A stretch of DNA of 64,000 bases from JBBDYG01 sp040901765 (GCA_040901765.1 JBBDYG010000109.1:9215-73214), one strand, 5' to 3'. Counted from the stretch's first letter, positions 26,412 through 35,410 are shown. The notes: generated from the sequence alone by a model not told the origin. Numbers and translations: made by a program.

Positions 26412-26903
26412 TCAGCACTGCAGCCGACTGTGGGCGCGCAGTATCTCCCTGCCAGAGAGTTCGCCGAACCTGAAATGGCCGACGGAAGGCAGCGAATTGA
26501 GAACCAGACCGACCAACGAGGATGAAAGGCCATCGACCGCACAGAGAAATTGCCCGCTATTACCAAGATCGATCGACTTTATTGCTACGGTTCCGGATGA
26601 GTGCAGCGCACATGGCGGTTGTTGATGCTTTCCGCAGGGACAGTCCTTGTGGTCATGCTCGCAAGGGACGTTCGGAGAGTGACTAACTTGCTCCGCGGTC
26701 AGGGGAACTTGGCAGTGACCCTGGCATCCGCAGTGGTGGGCATCTTCCCCCAACAGCTCACTATTTTGCTTGACGTAAGACTTATCGCAGCAACTGCCGG
26801 TGACTCCTACGAAGGCGAGAATATCGTGCGCGCTACAGCAGCAGAACGCTGGCCCGAAAGCCACCGTCAGACCGAGATACACGGTTAGACCAGCACAAAA
26901 CAT
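26412..26903 (-). CDS. Cys/His-rich small protein, unknown
   Basis: A 163-residue protein, first in the metal-efflux operon. The N-terminus is hydrophobic (MFCAGLTVYLGLTVAFGPAF), probably a signal or anchor. The middle is unusually rich in Cys and His: FCCCSAH, SCCDKSY, HHCGCQGHC, PCEHDHKDCPCGKHQQPPC. These clusters suggest a metal-binding or metal-sensing role outside the cytoplasm, consistent with its neighbours. The remainder (from about residue 105) has no recognisable motif. I know no named family. A sigma-70-like promoter lies just upstream. Confidence 0.65.
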   Translation of the reverse strand: MFCAGLTVYLGLTVAFGPAFCCCSAHDILAFVGVTGSCCDKSYVKQNSELLGEDAHHCGCQGHCQVPLTAEQVSHSPNVPCEHDHKDCPCGKHQQPPCALHSSGTVAIKSIDLGNSGQFLCAVDGLSSSLVGLVLNSLPSVGHFRFGELSGREILRAHSRLQC

Positions 26904-26930
26904 AGAAATCGCCTAAGCTATCTGTTTTCA

Positions 26931-26960
26931 ACTATACGGCTTAGTTAATAATAGCAGCAA
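26931..26960 (-). promoter_or_regulatory. Candidate promoter of the metal-efflux operon
   Basis: Read leftward, TTGCTG (26960-26955) and TATAGT (26936-26931) are 18 bases apart, each close to sigma-70 consensus. The -10 region lies inside a short dyad, AACTA-N7-TAGTT, which could be an operator. No metal-responsive regulator gene is adjacent. Confidence 0.35.
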
Positions 26961-27205
26961 TGGAGATTTCTGGCGATCCGCAACCGCGCATCACCGCTTA
27001 AGGTTATTTTGGCAAATATCGGCTGTTTATTCGACCGACATGCCATCTCGAGCTCGGTCGCAAAATTGACGACCGATCAGCATTTATGCGGCTGATGACG
27101 CCAATTTACCCAGTAAATCCCCTGAAGACCCGAAAATTTAAAATAAAAACCACGTAACTCTTGTCCATTGCGACATTTGCACGTTTTGACCCGTTCAAGC
27201 CAAAC

Positions 27206-28189
27206 ATGACGATCAACTGGCAACCCTTCGTCGATCTTATCGCCGCGAACGAGTCGTTTGTGCTCACGAGCCACATGCGGCCCGATTGCGATGCGCTGGG
27301 GAGTGAATTGGGCATGGCCGCAGCGCTCGAGTCGCTCGGCAAGAAGGTGCGGGTGATCAACGGCGACGGCGTGCCACCCCACATTGCATTCATGGACCCG
27401 CATCACAAAGTCGAAGTACTGGGCGAGGGAGTACCGACGGATCACTTTCCGACGCCGGATGTTCATATCGTTCTCGACACGAGCGCTTGGCAACAGTTAG
27501 GACCGCTCGCGGACGTGTTACGCTCCACGACCGCCACTAAGGTGGTCATCGATCATCACGTGAGCAGCGACGACATTGGCGCGATACAGTTTAAGGACAC
27601 CAAAGCCGAGTCGACCGGCCGGCTCGTGCTGGAGGCGATCGAGGCGCTTCGGGCCAAACTCACCGCTGAAATCGCCAAAGTGCTGTTTGCGGCGATCGCC
27701 ACGGACACTGGCTGGTTCCGGTTCAATTCCGTGACGGATGTCACGTTCCGCGCGGTCGCAAAGCTGGTGGCTGCCGGGGCCAGTCCCGTCGAGCTGTTCT
27801 CAAAGCTTTACGAGCGCCACAGCCTCTCGCGGTTGCGGCTGCAGGGGCTGGTGCTAAGCCATATCGAGCTTCAAGATGGCGGCCGGCTGGCCTACAGCCC
27901 GGTCACGCTTCGCGACCTGGCCGAGACTGGCGCCGAAACGACCGACACCGAGGATGTCGTCAACCGTTTGCTGACCATAGCCGGCGTCGATGTGGCGGCG
28001 TTGTTCGTGGAGCTTGAACCGACGTGGATCAAGGTCAGCCTGCGAAGCCGCGGAAAAATAGACGTGCGACAGGTTGCCGAGCAATTCGGCGGCGGCGGAC
28101 ACAATGCTGCTGCAGGGATTCGCTACGAAGGCACGCTCGCCCAGGCCCAAACTGCAATCCTTGACGCTGTTCGTAAGGCGATGGGATAA
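27206..28189 (+). CDS. nrnA: DHH phosphoesterase, NrnA-like oligoribonuclease
   Basis: A 327-residue DHH/DHHA1 protein. The DHH domain has SHMRPDCDALGSELG (the metal Asp in the DxD-like position), VLDTSAWQQLG, and VIDHHVSSDD with the DHH triad. The DHHA1 domain ends with the substrate-binding loop EQFGGGGHNAAAGI. The family degrades nano-RNA and dephosphorylates pAp or cleaves linear dinucleotides. It is therefore a possible partner for cyclic-dinucleotide turnover in a genome that also carries a diadenylate cyclase at 61.6 kb. A TTG-started extension to 27161 is open, but the ATG at 27206 matches the usual family start. Confidence 0.88.
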   Translation: MTINWQPFVDLIAANESFVLTSHMRPDCDALGSELGMAAALESLGKKVRVINGDGVPPHIAFMDPHHKVEVLGEGVPTDHFPTPDVHIVLDTSAWQQLGPLADVLRSTTATKVVIDHHVSSDDIGAIQFKDTKAESTGRLVLEAIEALRAKLTAEIAKVLFAAIATDTGWFRFNSVTDVTFRAVAKLVAAGASPVELFSKLYERHSLSRLRLQGLVLSHIELQDGGRLAYSPVTLRDLAETGAETTDTEDVVNRLLTIAGVDVAALFVELEPTWIKVSLRSRGKIDVRQVAEQFGGGGHNAAAGIRYEGTLAQAQTAILDAVRKAMG

Positions 28190-28197
28190 TCAAAGAA

Positions 28198-28236
28198 GGG
28201 CTATCAGCCGTCGGCTATCAGCTTTCAGCCAGAAGT
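28198..28236. repeat. Short heptamer-type repeat (GGCTATCA units)
   Basis: GGCTATCAGCC, GTCGGCTATCAGC and TTTCAGCC repeat a seven-to-eight-base unit like the longer arrays at 42419-42498 and 51191-51272. It is a single-arm copy between nrnA and the Rieske gene. Confidence 0.5.
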
Positions 28237-28261
28237 GCATACTCTCCCTCTCACTCAGACT

Positions 28262-28834
28262 ATGAGCGACACGAACCCCACCACTCCGCCGTCCGACCGG
28301 CGCGGCTTCTTCACCAAGGCCGGCGCGATCGTGTGTGGCAGTTTGCTCGCACTCATCCCACTGGCGAGCGGAATTGCCGTATTTCTTAGCCCGGCGTGGC
28401 GCAAGCAAGTTGGATCGTGGGTCCGCGTCGCGTTGCTCGATCAGGTGCCGGACGACGGTCACCCGGTATCGTTCCCGGTGATCACCGACCGCGTGGATGC
28501 TTGGAATCGCTACCCAGCCCAACGGATCGGGGCCGTGTATTTGGTGCGAGACGCCGGAACTGAGAAGCCAACGGCATTTTCCGCGACCTGCCCCCACGCG
28601 GGCTGCTTCATCGGCTATACGCCGGGGCAGGACCATTTCCAATGCCCGTGCCACACCAGCGCGTTCAAATTCGACGGCACGCGAGTCAACGGCGACAAAG
28701 AAGTTGCCCCCCGCGGAATGGATTCCTTGGACGTGGAAGTTCGGCCTTCCCCTGCGGATAATAGCGTCCGCGAGGTGTGGGTTCACTTCGAACGGTTCCA
28801 AACGGGTAAAAAGGAGAAGATTCCCGCCGCATGA
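28262..28834 (+). CDS. Rieske iron-sulfur protein of a bc complex
   Basis: A 190-residue protein. The N-terminus carries SDRRGFFTKAG, a twin-arginine-type signal, followed by a hydrophobic anchor at about 22-42. The Rieske domain has CPHAGC (Cys110, His112, Cys115) and CPCHTSAF (Cys128, Cys130, His131), complete for binding the 2Fe-2S cluster and the disulfide. It takes electrons from quinol at the cytochrome b Qo site and passes them to the c-type haem. The stop overlaps the start of the cytochrome b gene by four bases (ATGA), so the two are translationally coupled. Confidence 0.93.
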   Translation: MSDTNPTTPPSDRRGFFTKAGAIVCGSLLALIPLASGIAVFLSPAWRKQVGSWVRVALLDQVPDDGHPVSFPVITDRVDAWNRYPAQRIGAVYLVRDAGTEKPTAFSATCPHAGCFIGYTPGQDHFQCPCHTSAFKFDGTRVNGDKEVAPRGMDSLDVEVRPSPADNSVREVWVHFERFQTGKKEKIPAA

Positions 28835-30699
28835 GCCGACTCACCACTCGACTCGGAGATTGGCTCGACCATCGGACGGGCCTGCGATCGGTTTGCAATG
28901 CCGCGCTCTACGAGCACATCCCCGGCGGCGCGCGGTGGCGCTACGTGTGGGGCAGCACGCTCGTGATGGCGTTCGTCACGCAGCTTATCACGGGCCTCGT
29001 CCTCTGGATGGCCTACAGCCCGAGCACGCAAACCGCTTGGGAGAGTGTCTATTACATCGAATATGAAATGGACGGCGGCTGGCTGCTTCGCGGCATCCAC
29101 CACTTCATGGCCCAGGCGATGGTCGTCCTGCTGGCGCTTCACTTCCTGCAAGTGGTAATCGACGGCGCCTACCGCGCGCCGCGCGAATTGAACTTCGTGA
29201 TTGGCGTTCTGTTGATGCTGATCGTGTTGGGGCTGGCGCTAACGGGTTACCTGCTGCCGTGGGACCAAAAGGGCTATTGGGCCACGAATGTGGGCACCGA
29301 ACTGGCCGGCCAAGCGCCGGTCGCGGGACCGTTGATTAAGAAGCTCGTCGTTGGCGGCAGCGATTACGGGCATCACACGCTGACCCGGTTTTTTGCGCTC
29401 CACGCCGGCCTGTTGCCGGGATTGCTCGTGTTGCTGCTGGTGGTGCATATCGCCCTGTTTCGCCGGCACGGGCTCTGTGCCCGCGATCCAAATCATGGTC
29501 CCGATTGTGCGTTTTGGCCCGATCAGGTTCTGCGCGACGCCATCGCGTCGCTCGCCGTGCTGGCCGTCGTAATCGCTTTGACCTATTGGAAAGGCGCTGA
29601 GCTGGGCGCTCCCGCCGATCCTTCAAGCCCCTACTCCGCCGCGCGGCCCGAGTGGTATTTCTTGTTTCTGTTTCAGTTTCTCAAGTGGTTCCCGGGCGAG
29701 CTAGAAAAATACGGTGCGTTCTACATTCCCGGCGGGATAGTACTGTTCATGTTTTTCATGCCCTGGATCGGCCGGTGGAAGTTGGGACACCGCTTTAACA
29801 TCGTCTTCACCGTAACGCTGCTGCTGGGGGGTGGATTCCTTACATGGCAAGCCATGCGGGACGACGCGACCGAAGAATTTACCAATGCCCGGGCGATGGC
29901 CCATCGTGAAGCGGAGCGCGCCGTCGTGTTGGCTAAATCCGCCAACAAGATACCCGCGACCGGCGCGCTAACGCTGCTGCAAAATGACGCGAAGACGCAA
30001 GGCCCCAAGCTCTTCGTACAACACTGCGCAAGCTGCCATAACTACGTCGATCCCGCCAATCTCGACGCTTGGGACGCGATCGTAAACAAAAAACCGACCG
30101 CCCCCAACCTGTACGGACTCGGCACACGGCAGTGGGTCGCGGGTTGGCTCACGCTCGACAAGCTCAAAAGCGTCGATCGCTTTGGTTATCCCGATTCGCC
30201 ATTTCTCGATGGCGAGATGGTGAATCTTGTCACCGACACGCTCACTTCTAACCAAGAGCGCACTCAACGCGAGATTGCCGACAAAGTGCAGCACGTCGCC
30301 GCCGCGCTTTCCGCTGAGGCCAAACTGCCGCGTCGGCAATCGCAAGATGGAGCCGATACAGCAATGATTGCTACGGGGCTGACGGTTATCACCGACGATT
30401 TTGCCTGCACCGACTGCCACAAGTTTGAGTCGGGAAAATTCCAACGGATCGCCGACGACGATTACGAAATGACGGCGCCGGATCTCAGCGGCTACATGTC
30501 GCGCGACTGGCTGTTGGCCTTTATTCGCAATCCCGCCGCCACTCAGTTTTACGGCGAACGCAACGACCGCATGCCCGCCTTCGCGCCGCACGAAAACCCC
30601 AGCCTCAACCAACTCGACGACCATTCACTGGGCTTAATCGTCGATTGGCTCCGCGGCGACTGGTACGAGGAACAGCAGGCAGTGGGAAGCGGGCAGTAG
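28831..30699 (+). CDS. Cytochrome b fused to di-haem cytochrome c
   Basis: A 622-residue membrane protein. Residues 1-350 form cytochrome b: the His pairs of the two b haems lie in GIHHFMAQAMVVLLALH and FFALHAGLLPGL...VVH, and the Qo motif is PEWYFLFLFQF. Both the b6-like and subunit-IV-like parts are in one chain. After a further membrane helix (about 330-350) the exported tail carries two c-type haem sites, CASCH (399-403) and CTDCH (526-530). It replaces cytochrome c1 or f as acceptor from the Rieske protein. The last residues (QQAVGSGQ) are encoded by a heptamer repeat that also supplies the stop. Confidence 0.92.
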   Translation: MSRLTTRLGDWLDHRTGLRSVCNAALYEHIPGGARWRYVWGSTLVMAFVTQLITGLVLWMAYSPSTQTAWESVYYIEYEMDGGWLLRGIHHFMAQAMVVLLALHFLQVVIDGAYRAPRELNFVIGVLLMLIVLGLALTGYLLPWDQKGYWATNVGTELAGQAPVAGPLIKKLVVGGSDYGHHTLTRFFALHAGLLPGLLVLLLVVHIALFRRHGLCARDPNHGPDCAFWPDQVLRDAIASLAVLAVVIALTYWKGAELGAPADPSSPYSAARPEWYFLFLFQFLKWFPGELEKYGAFYIPGGIVLFMFFMPWIGRWKLGHRFNIVFTVTLLLGGGFLTWQAMRDDATEEFTNARAMAHREAERAVVLAKSANKIPATGALTLLQNDAKTQGPKLFVQHCASCHNYVDPANLDAWDAIVNKKPTAPNLYGLGTRQWVAGWLTLDKLKSVDRFGYPDSPFLDGEMVNLVTDTLTSNQERTQREIADKVQHVAAALSAEAKLPRRQSQDGADTAMIATGLTVITDDFACTDCHKFESGKFQRIADDDYEMTAPDLSGYMSRDWLLAFIRNPAATQFYGERNDRMPAFAPHENPSLNQLDDHSLGLIVDWLRGDWYEEQQAVGSGQ

Positions 30700-30768
30700 G
30701 CAGAAAAACGGATGCGCCGCTGACTTCTTACTGCCGTCTGCCGTCTGCCCGCTGCCCGCTTCTTCTGC
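30671..30768. repeat. Heptamer-array inverted repeat
   Basis: The left arm is GCAGGCAGTGGGAAGCGGGCAGTAGGCAG in seven-base steps (written here as units GGCAGTG, GGAAGCG, GGCAGTA). The right arm at about 30729-30766 is the inverse complement, CTGCCGT-CTGCCGT-CTGCCCG-CTGCCCG. The left arm overlaps the end of the cytochrome b gene. Confidence 0.75.
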
Positions 30769-30860
30769 GGAATCGCTACAGTTTACCATCGAGCGCAGCC
30801 GATAGCACGATAGCCTGGGCCTTCCTATTCCGAAATCCGCATTCCGAAATCCGCAATTGC

Positions 30861-31586
30861 ATGTGGTGTCGCCGTTGTCAGCAGGATGTTCCGGCTTCAA
30901 GCCTGTCGATGAGCGGCGCGGCCCTGTGCGCGCGGTGCCAGCATCCACTCGTTTGGCCAGGCCGGGAAGAAATAATCACGACGAGCGACGGCGGCATCTC
31001 TCTGGAAGGAATTCCGCCGATCAAACGTAATCCCGTCGACGACTTGCGCGACGTGGAAACCGACCGCCGCCTGCAACAATGGCGGCACATTTTGCAGCCG
31101 TGCAGATCGGCGGCCGGAAACGAAGTGAAGCGCCGTATCGATCCACCACGATCGCGCCGCGCCAATTCGGCACCGCGCCGACCACAACCGTCCGCGAGCG
31201 GACAGGCGATGGCGTGGTTGCTGGCCACGCTCGGGACGATGGCCATGCTCTTCGGCGTTGGCATGCTGGCTTGGGCCTTGGCAGCGCCCGAGCCGGAGCT
31301 ATGGAACTGGGGCGTGGGCATCACGCTGGCCGGGCAAAGCATCATGGTCGCCGCGCTGATTCAGCTCCTGGCGAGCCTGTGGAACCAAAGCCGCCACGCT
31401 TCGGGTCGCTTGATGGCCGTGCAGGACGAGCTTGCCGAACTTCAACGCACGGCAGACACTCTGCTGTCCGCCCGAACTAGCGGTGCGGCCAGTTTTTACG
31501 CCGACGTTGCCCGCCAAGCCAATCCGCAGCTACTACTGGTGAACCTCAAGGGCCAACTTGATGAGTTGGCGGCGCGGCTGCGGTAG
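30861..31586 (+). CDS. Zinc-ribbon membrane protein, unknown function
   Basis: A 241-residue protein starting at ATG 30861, in which CRRC (residues 3-6) and CARC form an N-terminal zinc ribbon. A polar linker of about 80 residues follows. Two transmembrane helices come next (WLLATLGTMAMLFGVGMLAWAL and WGVGITLAGQSIMVAALIQLLA), then a cytoplasmic coiled coil ending LKGQLDELAARLR. The layout is like other planctomycete zinc-ribbon membrane proteins, for which no function is established. Just before the start a 14-base direct repeat occurs (CCGAAATCCGCATT). It follows the bc-complex genes but no functional tie is evident. Confidence 0.72.
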   Translation: MWCRRCQQDVPASSLSMSGAALCARCQHPLVWPGREEIITTSDGGISLEGIPPIKRNPVDDLRDVETDRRLQQWRHILQPCRSAAGNEVKRRIDPPRSRRANSAPRRPQPSASGQAMAWLLATLGTMAMLFGVGMLAWALAAPEPELWNWGVGITLAGQSIMVAALIQLLASLWNQSRHASGRLMAVQDELAELQRTADTLLSARTSGAASFYADVARQANPQLLLVNLKGQLDELAARLR

Positions 31587-31610
31587 AAGTGTCGGCAGGC
31601 AAGTATCATC

Positions 31611-31815
31611 CTGGAGGGATGATAGCCATTAGCCGGTGGTCGCGCGGCGCATCACCGGAAAGCTCGGACATCAAACGCACGACCCCGAAAGGGGTCGCAG
31701 CAACTCGGATTCAAGCAGCTTGCTGACACCCCTTCCAGGGTGCTCATTCTTTAGGGCCGACCGGTGGTGCGCTGCGCGACCACCGGCTAATCGCTGTCAA
31801 GCCTCCGGCTTGAAT
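31611..31815. repeat. 200-base palindromic element, TTAGCCGGTGGTCGCG family
   Basis: The left end has TTAGCCGGTGGTCGCG and an inverse ATCACCGG. The right end has CCGGTGGTGCGC, GCGACCACCGGCTAA, then AAGCCTCCGGCTTGAA. Between them are GACCCCGAAAGGGGTC and CACCCCTTCCAGGGTG hairpins. A second copy with the same order of blocks lies at 58278-58492. Confidence 0.75.
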
Positions 31816-31860
31816 TCAAAAGCATCATGCGATTGCGTGAAGGCGCGTGCCATCCGTAGT

Positions 31861-32844
31861 TCATTCTCCCACTTCGGCGGCGTCTTTTGCTTCGGGCTGC
31901 TGCGGCAGGAAGATTCGGGCATGCTCCGCTTGGCCGAGCAATTCGATCGTCCGCATGAAATGAACTTGCGCCGCTTCAATCTGACCGTCGAAGTGAAGCA
32001 TCACACCCAGCAGAAAATGGGCGTCGGCATCGAAATCGGTCGCCTGCAAGCGGCTTTGCAGAAGCCGATACGCATCGGCCTTGGCTGCCGCGCTAAACAG
32101 GTCATCCACCGCGAAATCGGCGTCCGGCCAGCTTGCCTTCTTCGCGAGTCCGCGGCGAATAGCAATCGTCGCATCCGAAAGATCGCCCATCATCAACTCG
32201 GCGAACGCTTTGCGGAACTCGGCCTCGGCCATGTCGCCGGCCGACGCGGTGGCCTTCTTGTAGCGCGCGAGCGCTTCGCGGTAACGCCCCTCTTTAAAAT
32301 GGCGATCGCCGTACTGCACGAAGGTAATGGCCCGCTCGCGCGCGGTCGCGTTTCCACGAGCCGGCAGCGCCAGCGCAGGGGCCACCGCGGGCGCGGCCTG
32401 CGGCGCGACCGGCTGCACCACCGGCGCCGCGACGGCGTTGTTAATGCCTAAAAAGTTTCGCAGCGCCCGAGGTCCATACAACTGCCCGGCATCGACCACT
32501 GCCACGGGCGGAATCCAGTAAGTTCCCCCGCAGCACCATCCATTGCACCAATAATTGCCGCAATAGCCGCATCCCGAATTCCAATAGCTGCCGCCATACA
32601 GCGGCCCGTAGAAGCCTGAGTATCCGTACGAAAACGAGCGGTACGACGGAAAATGGTGCCCGTGACCCCGCCAATTTCCACGAGACGCCACCGGCGAGCG
32701 GTCGATCCAGTCCCGCGATGGCGATCGAAAGCCGATGTCGCTGGGTGTGCCACCGCCGCGCCTGCGATCGGGATCGCCAGACGCCGCCGGCAGCATCGCC
32801 AGCAGTACAACAATCGCCATGATGGCGCTGCGGCAGCGATTCAT
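31861..32844 (-). CDS. Exported TPR-like protein with Gly/Tyr-rich segment
   Basis: A 327-residue protein whose start at 32844 is fixed by GGAGGT eight bases upstream. A signal peptide (residues 9-24, ending AASG) is followed by an Arg/Gly stretch. Residues 65-115 are Tyr/Gly/Cys/Trp-rich (SYGYSGFYGPLYGGSYW, CGYCGNYWCNGWCC), resembling adhesive or disulfide-linked segments. The second half holds tetratricopeptide-like helices (GDRHFKEGRYREALARYKKA and AHFLLGVMLHFDGQIEAAQVHF). It probably mediates protein contacts in the periplasm. I know of no specific partner. Confidence 0.75.
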   Translation of the reverse strand: MNRCRSAIMAIVVLLAMLPAASGDPDRRRGGGTPSDIGFRSPSRDWIDRSPVASRGNWRGHGHHFPSYRSFSYGYSGFYGPLYGGSYWNSGCGYCGNYWCNGWCCGGTYWIPPVAVVDAGQLYGPRALRNFLGINNAVAAPVVQPVAPQAAPAVAPALALPARGNATARERAITFVQYGDRHFKEGRYREALARYKKATASAGDMAEAEFRKAFAELMMGDLSDATIAIRRGLAKKASWPDADFAVDDLFSAAAKADAYRLLQSRLQATDFDADAHFLLGVMLHFDGQIEAAQVHFMRTIELLGQAEHARIFLPQQPEAKDAAEVGE

Positions 32845-33042
32845 CGAACGCGACCTCCAGGCACGGCGCGTCGAAGCGACGCGCGCTGCCCCCTGCGCTG
32901 CATTATTCACGATTTCCCGAATTTGAGCAAACGAAGTTTTATGTTCGCCGGTAGAGTCCAGCCGCGGTTGCGGCGGCAGTCGATGTGCTATAATGCGATC
33001 GTGATCGCAGTTGCGGCGTTTTCAGCCGTTAAGGAGCAATCG

Positions 33043-33771
33043 ATGGCCACGGTGTCAACTTCTACTAGCACTGACTTTGTCGTTCCGATCGTGAACACCC
33101 CAGCGCCGATTCGGCCGCTGGAGCCGGGCGACCGCCTGACTCGCGCCGAGTTTGAGCGACGGTACGAGGCCATGCCCGATGTCAAGAAGGCCGAGCTTAT
33201 CGAAGGAGTTGTTCACATGCCATCGCCCGTTCGCACGCCGCAACACGCAGAACCCGATTCAAATCTTGCCGGGTGGCTTTTTACGTATAAGCTGCACACG
33301 CCCGGCCTTATGTCTCCAAGTAATCCAACGGTTCGTCTCGATCTAGACAACGATCCGCAGCCCGACAATGTGCTGATGATCGACCCTGCACACAGTGGGC
33401 AGGCCAAGCTGGACGCGCAGGGCTACATTGAAGGCGCTCCCGAGTTGGTCGCAGAGATTGCTTCCAGCTCGGTCAGCATTGATCTCCATAAAAAGTTCCG
33501 CATCTATCGCCGTAGCGGCGTCCGCGAGTATGTCGTCTGGCGGGTGCTGGACCGAGCGGTGGACTGGTTCGTACTCCGCGATAGCCAGTATGTGCCGCTC
33601 ACCGCCGGAGATGATGACATCGTCCGCAGCGAAGTCTTCCCGGGCTTGTGGCTCAACGTGCCCGCAATGCTCGACGGCAAGCTCGGCGAGGTTTTGGCCA
33701 CCTTGCAGCAAGGGCTTGCAACACCCGAACATCAAAAGTTCGTGGCCGATCTCGCTATGCGGCAGAAATAA
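33043..33771 (+). CDS. Uma2-family putative endonuclease (DUF820)
   Basis: A 242-residue protein with AAGGAG seven bases before the ATG. Family features are an N-terminal TRAEFERRYEAMPDVKKAELIEGVVHM, then QPDNVLMIDP, APELVAEIASSSVSIDLHKK and YRRSGVREYVVW. The spacing of PD, E and K fits the PD-(D/E)XK nuclease core seen in Uma2 structures. These proteins are greatly expanded in cyanobacteria and planctomycetes, and their cellular role is unknown. It stands alone, preceded by a leader with a hydrophobic frame that I do not treat as part of the protein. Confidence 0.85.
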   Translation: MATVSTSTSTDFVVPIVNTPAPIRPLEPGDRLTRAEFERRYEAMPDVKKAELIEGVVHMPSPVRTPQHAEPDSNLAGWLFTYKLHTPGLMSPSNPTVRLDLDNDPQPDNVLMIDPAHSGQAKLDAQGYIEGAPELVAEIASSSVSIDLHKKFRIYRRSGVREYVVWRVLDRAVDWFVLRDSQYVPLTAGDDDIVRSEVFPGLWLNVPAMLDGKLGEVLATLQQGLATPEHQKFVADLAMRQK

Positions 33772-33786
33772 TCGGACTCGCTCCGA

Positions 33787-34521
33787 TTAACCCATGAGCC
33801 GGCAACGGCCAATCAACAGCACTCCGCCAAACGCCAATAAGATTGCCAGACTGGTTGGCTCCGGGATCACCGCGGCACCGCCCGAACCCGAACCGGAGAC
33901 CTGACCGAGGTGGTCGCGCCACAGCACGTAATCGGCCGCGTCAACAATCGAGTTGCGATTCCCATCGGCACCGAGGTTGGCCGTTGAACCAAACGTCTGC
34001 CGCCACAGGCTGTAATCGTCCATGTCGACGTCTCGGTCGCGGTCGTAGTCGCCGTGCGGATAACCGACTACCGTAAAATTAGCCGTTGCACGGACGCCGG
34101 TGATATCAAAACCCGAATATGAACCGAGCGTCACATTGGTTATCGAGGCCCGCCCGCGGCCGGCGGCGTCGACCTGGATGAGAAAGTCGGCGCGCGTTCC
34201 CGATTCATCCAGCGATTCGTCCAGAAGCACAAAGGGTAATCCTGGCTCGGTGCCCCCTCCTGTGAGGGGAACGCCTCCGTCTTCTAACTGGGAGGTAATG
34301 TTGGTCCACAGAAATCCGAACGTCTGTGCCTCGACCTTGGTGATCGAGTAGTTCCAATCGTACTCTGCCAATCCCGTCGTTACGGTCGTGGGTGACGACC
34401 AATGGACGTCGTTGCCGGTCGTAGTCAGGTTCACGATATCCCAACTCGCCGGGTTCACCGCGTCGGCATTGGCCGAGAGGATAGCCAGCACCAGAAGCGA
34501 GAAAAGCCCTTGAATCCGCAT
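33787..34521 (-). CDS. PEP-CTERM protein with dockerin-like motifs
   Basis: A 244-residue exported protein. A signal peptide (residues 1-21, ending ANADA) leads a beta-rich domain of about 130 residues. Then follows a pair of calcium loops, GDYDRDRDVDMDDYSLWRQ and SIVDAADYVLWRDHLG, and the exosortase tail VIPEPTSLAILLAFGGVLLIGRCRLMG. The arrangement matches the proteins at 10966 and 12938, showing that dockerin-like plus PEP-CTERM is a recurrent surface format here. No enzymatic domain is recognised. Confidence 0.82.
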   Translation of the reverse strand: MRIQGLFSLLVLAILSANADAVNPASWDIVNLTTTGNDVHWSSPTTVTTGLAEYDWNYSITKVEAQTFGFLWTNITSQLEDGGVPLTGGGTEPGLPFVLLDESLDESGTRADFLIQVDAAGRGRASITNVTLGSYSGFDITGVRATANFTVVGYPHGDYDRDRDVDMDDYSLWRQTFGSTANLGADGNRNSIVDAADYVLWRDHLGQVSGSGSGGAAVIPEPTSLAILLAFGGVLLIGRCRLMG

Positions 34522-34720
34522 GAATCTCCCCCGTATTCGTCGGTTCGAACCTAAGCGAATGTCCCAAGTTGCTTAGGATATCAGAAAGCCACAAAGCCGA
34601 CAAACAATTGGATGTAGAAATCCAGCGCCTTTGGACCAGGAATTGGCGGTTTTGCGTAATGGCGGAAGATTGGCGCCGCGGTCGGGGACGACGCGGCTCG
34701 CCGCTTTCCGCTCTGCGGTT

Positions 34721-35410
34721 TCAGCAATACCCGTCCATGCCCAGCCGCGTCTTCAGTTCCTCGAACTGCTGGATGTAGCGGTCGGTGGTGGAGTGAACGT
34801 GCTCCGCTTCGGTGATGAACTTCATCTTTTCGCGGCAGTTCAGATACGCGTCGATAAGGATCCGCTCGTAGGGGACTAAATTGTCGCCGTAGACGATCAG
34901 CAGCTTGTGCTCGTCGAGCTGCACTTCCTGGGGCATGTGGGGGTTGAGGACGGCAATCCCGGTGCATCCGTCGTTAGCCAACAGATCTTCGAAGTCCCAC
35001 AGCACGCTTTGCAGAATCGGCAGGTCGATTTGTTCGCGATACAGATCGGTGTGGGAAGCGTTGCGATGCCCGTGGCTTGTTTCGAGCACGACGTCCACCA
35101 CCTGGCCCAACGGATTGAGCAAGTCGATGAACGTCTCGATCAGCCGCCCGCGCGACTGGGCGGCCATCAACACCGGCACGCTCACGCGGTTTTCTTCTTC
35201 GCGGTACACGTCGTGCCGGAAACCGGCCGATGGTACGACCTCCAGATCGAACGACGGCCGCACGGCGTCGGTCAACTCAAACTCGCCGTATCGCGCGACG
35301 CCTAAGTGCGCTTCAAGCTGCTCTTCCGACAACCGGTCGAAGCTGCTTGAACGGCGCGGCGCCACTTCTTCTTCGAAGACGTTCTGAAAGTAATTCTTGA
35401 GGAAGCCCAT
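34721..35410 (-). CDS. Conserved-looking cytoplasmic protein, unknown
   Basis: A 229-residue soluble protein without a signal peptide or membrane segment. Composition and codon use look coding over the full length. Recognisable features are an N-terminal helix (MGFLKNYFQNVFEEEVAPRR), a beta-rich middle (SFDLEVVPSAGFRHDVY, VVDVVLETSHGHRN), TGIAVLNPHMPQEVQLDEHKLL, and a helical, charged end (CREKMKFITEAEHVHSTTDRY). I do not recognise the family. It has no close operon partner: a 199-base spacer separates it from the PEP-CTERM gene and a terminator lies upstream. Confidence 0.7.
   Translation of the reverse strand: MGFLKNYFQNVFEEEVAPRRSSSFDRLSEEQLEAHLGVARYGEFELTDAVRPSFDLEVVPSAGFRHDVYREEENRVSVPVLMAAQSRGRLIETFIDLLNPLGQVVDVVLETSHGHRNASHTDLYREQIDLPILQSVLWDFEDLLANDGCTGIAVLNPHMPQEVQLDEHKLLIVYGDNLVPYERILIDAYLNCREKMKFITEAEHVHSTTDRYIQQFEELKTRLGMDGYC

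Noticed and set aside
32653..33042. Upstream extension of the Uma2 protein
   Set aside because: AAGGAG and ATG at 33043 precede the conserved family start, and the extension overlaps the signal-peptide end of the gene on the other strand.
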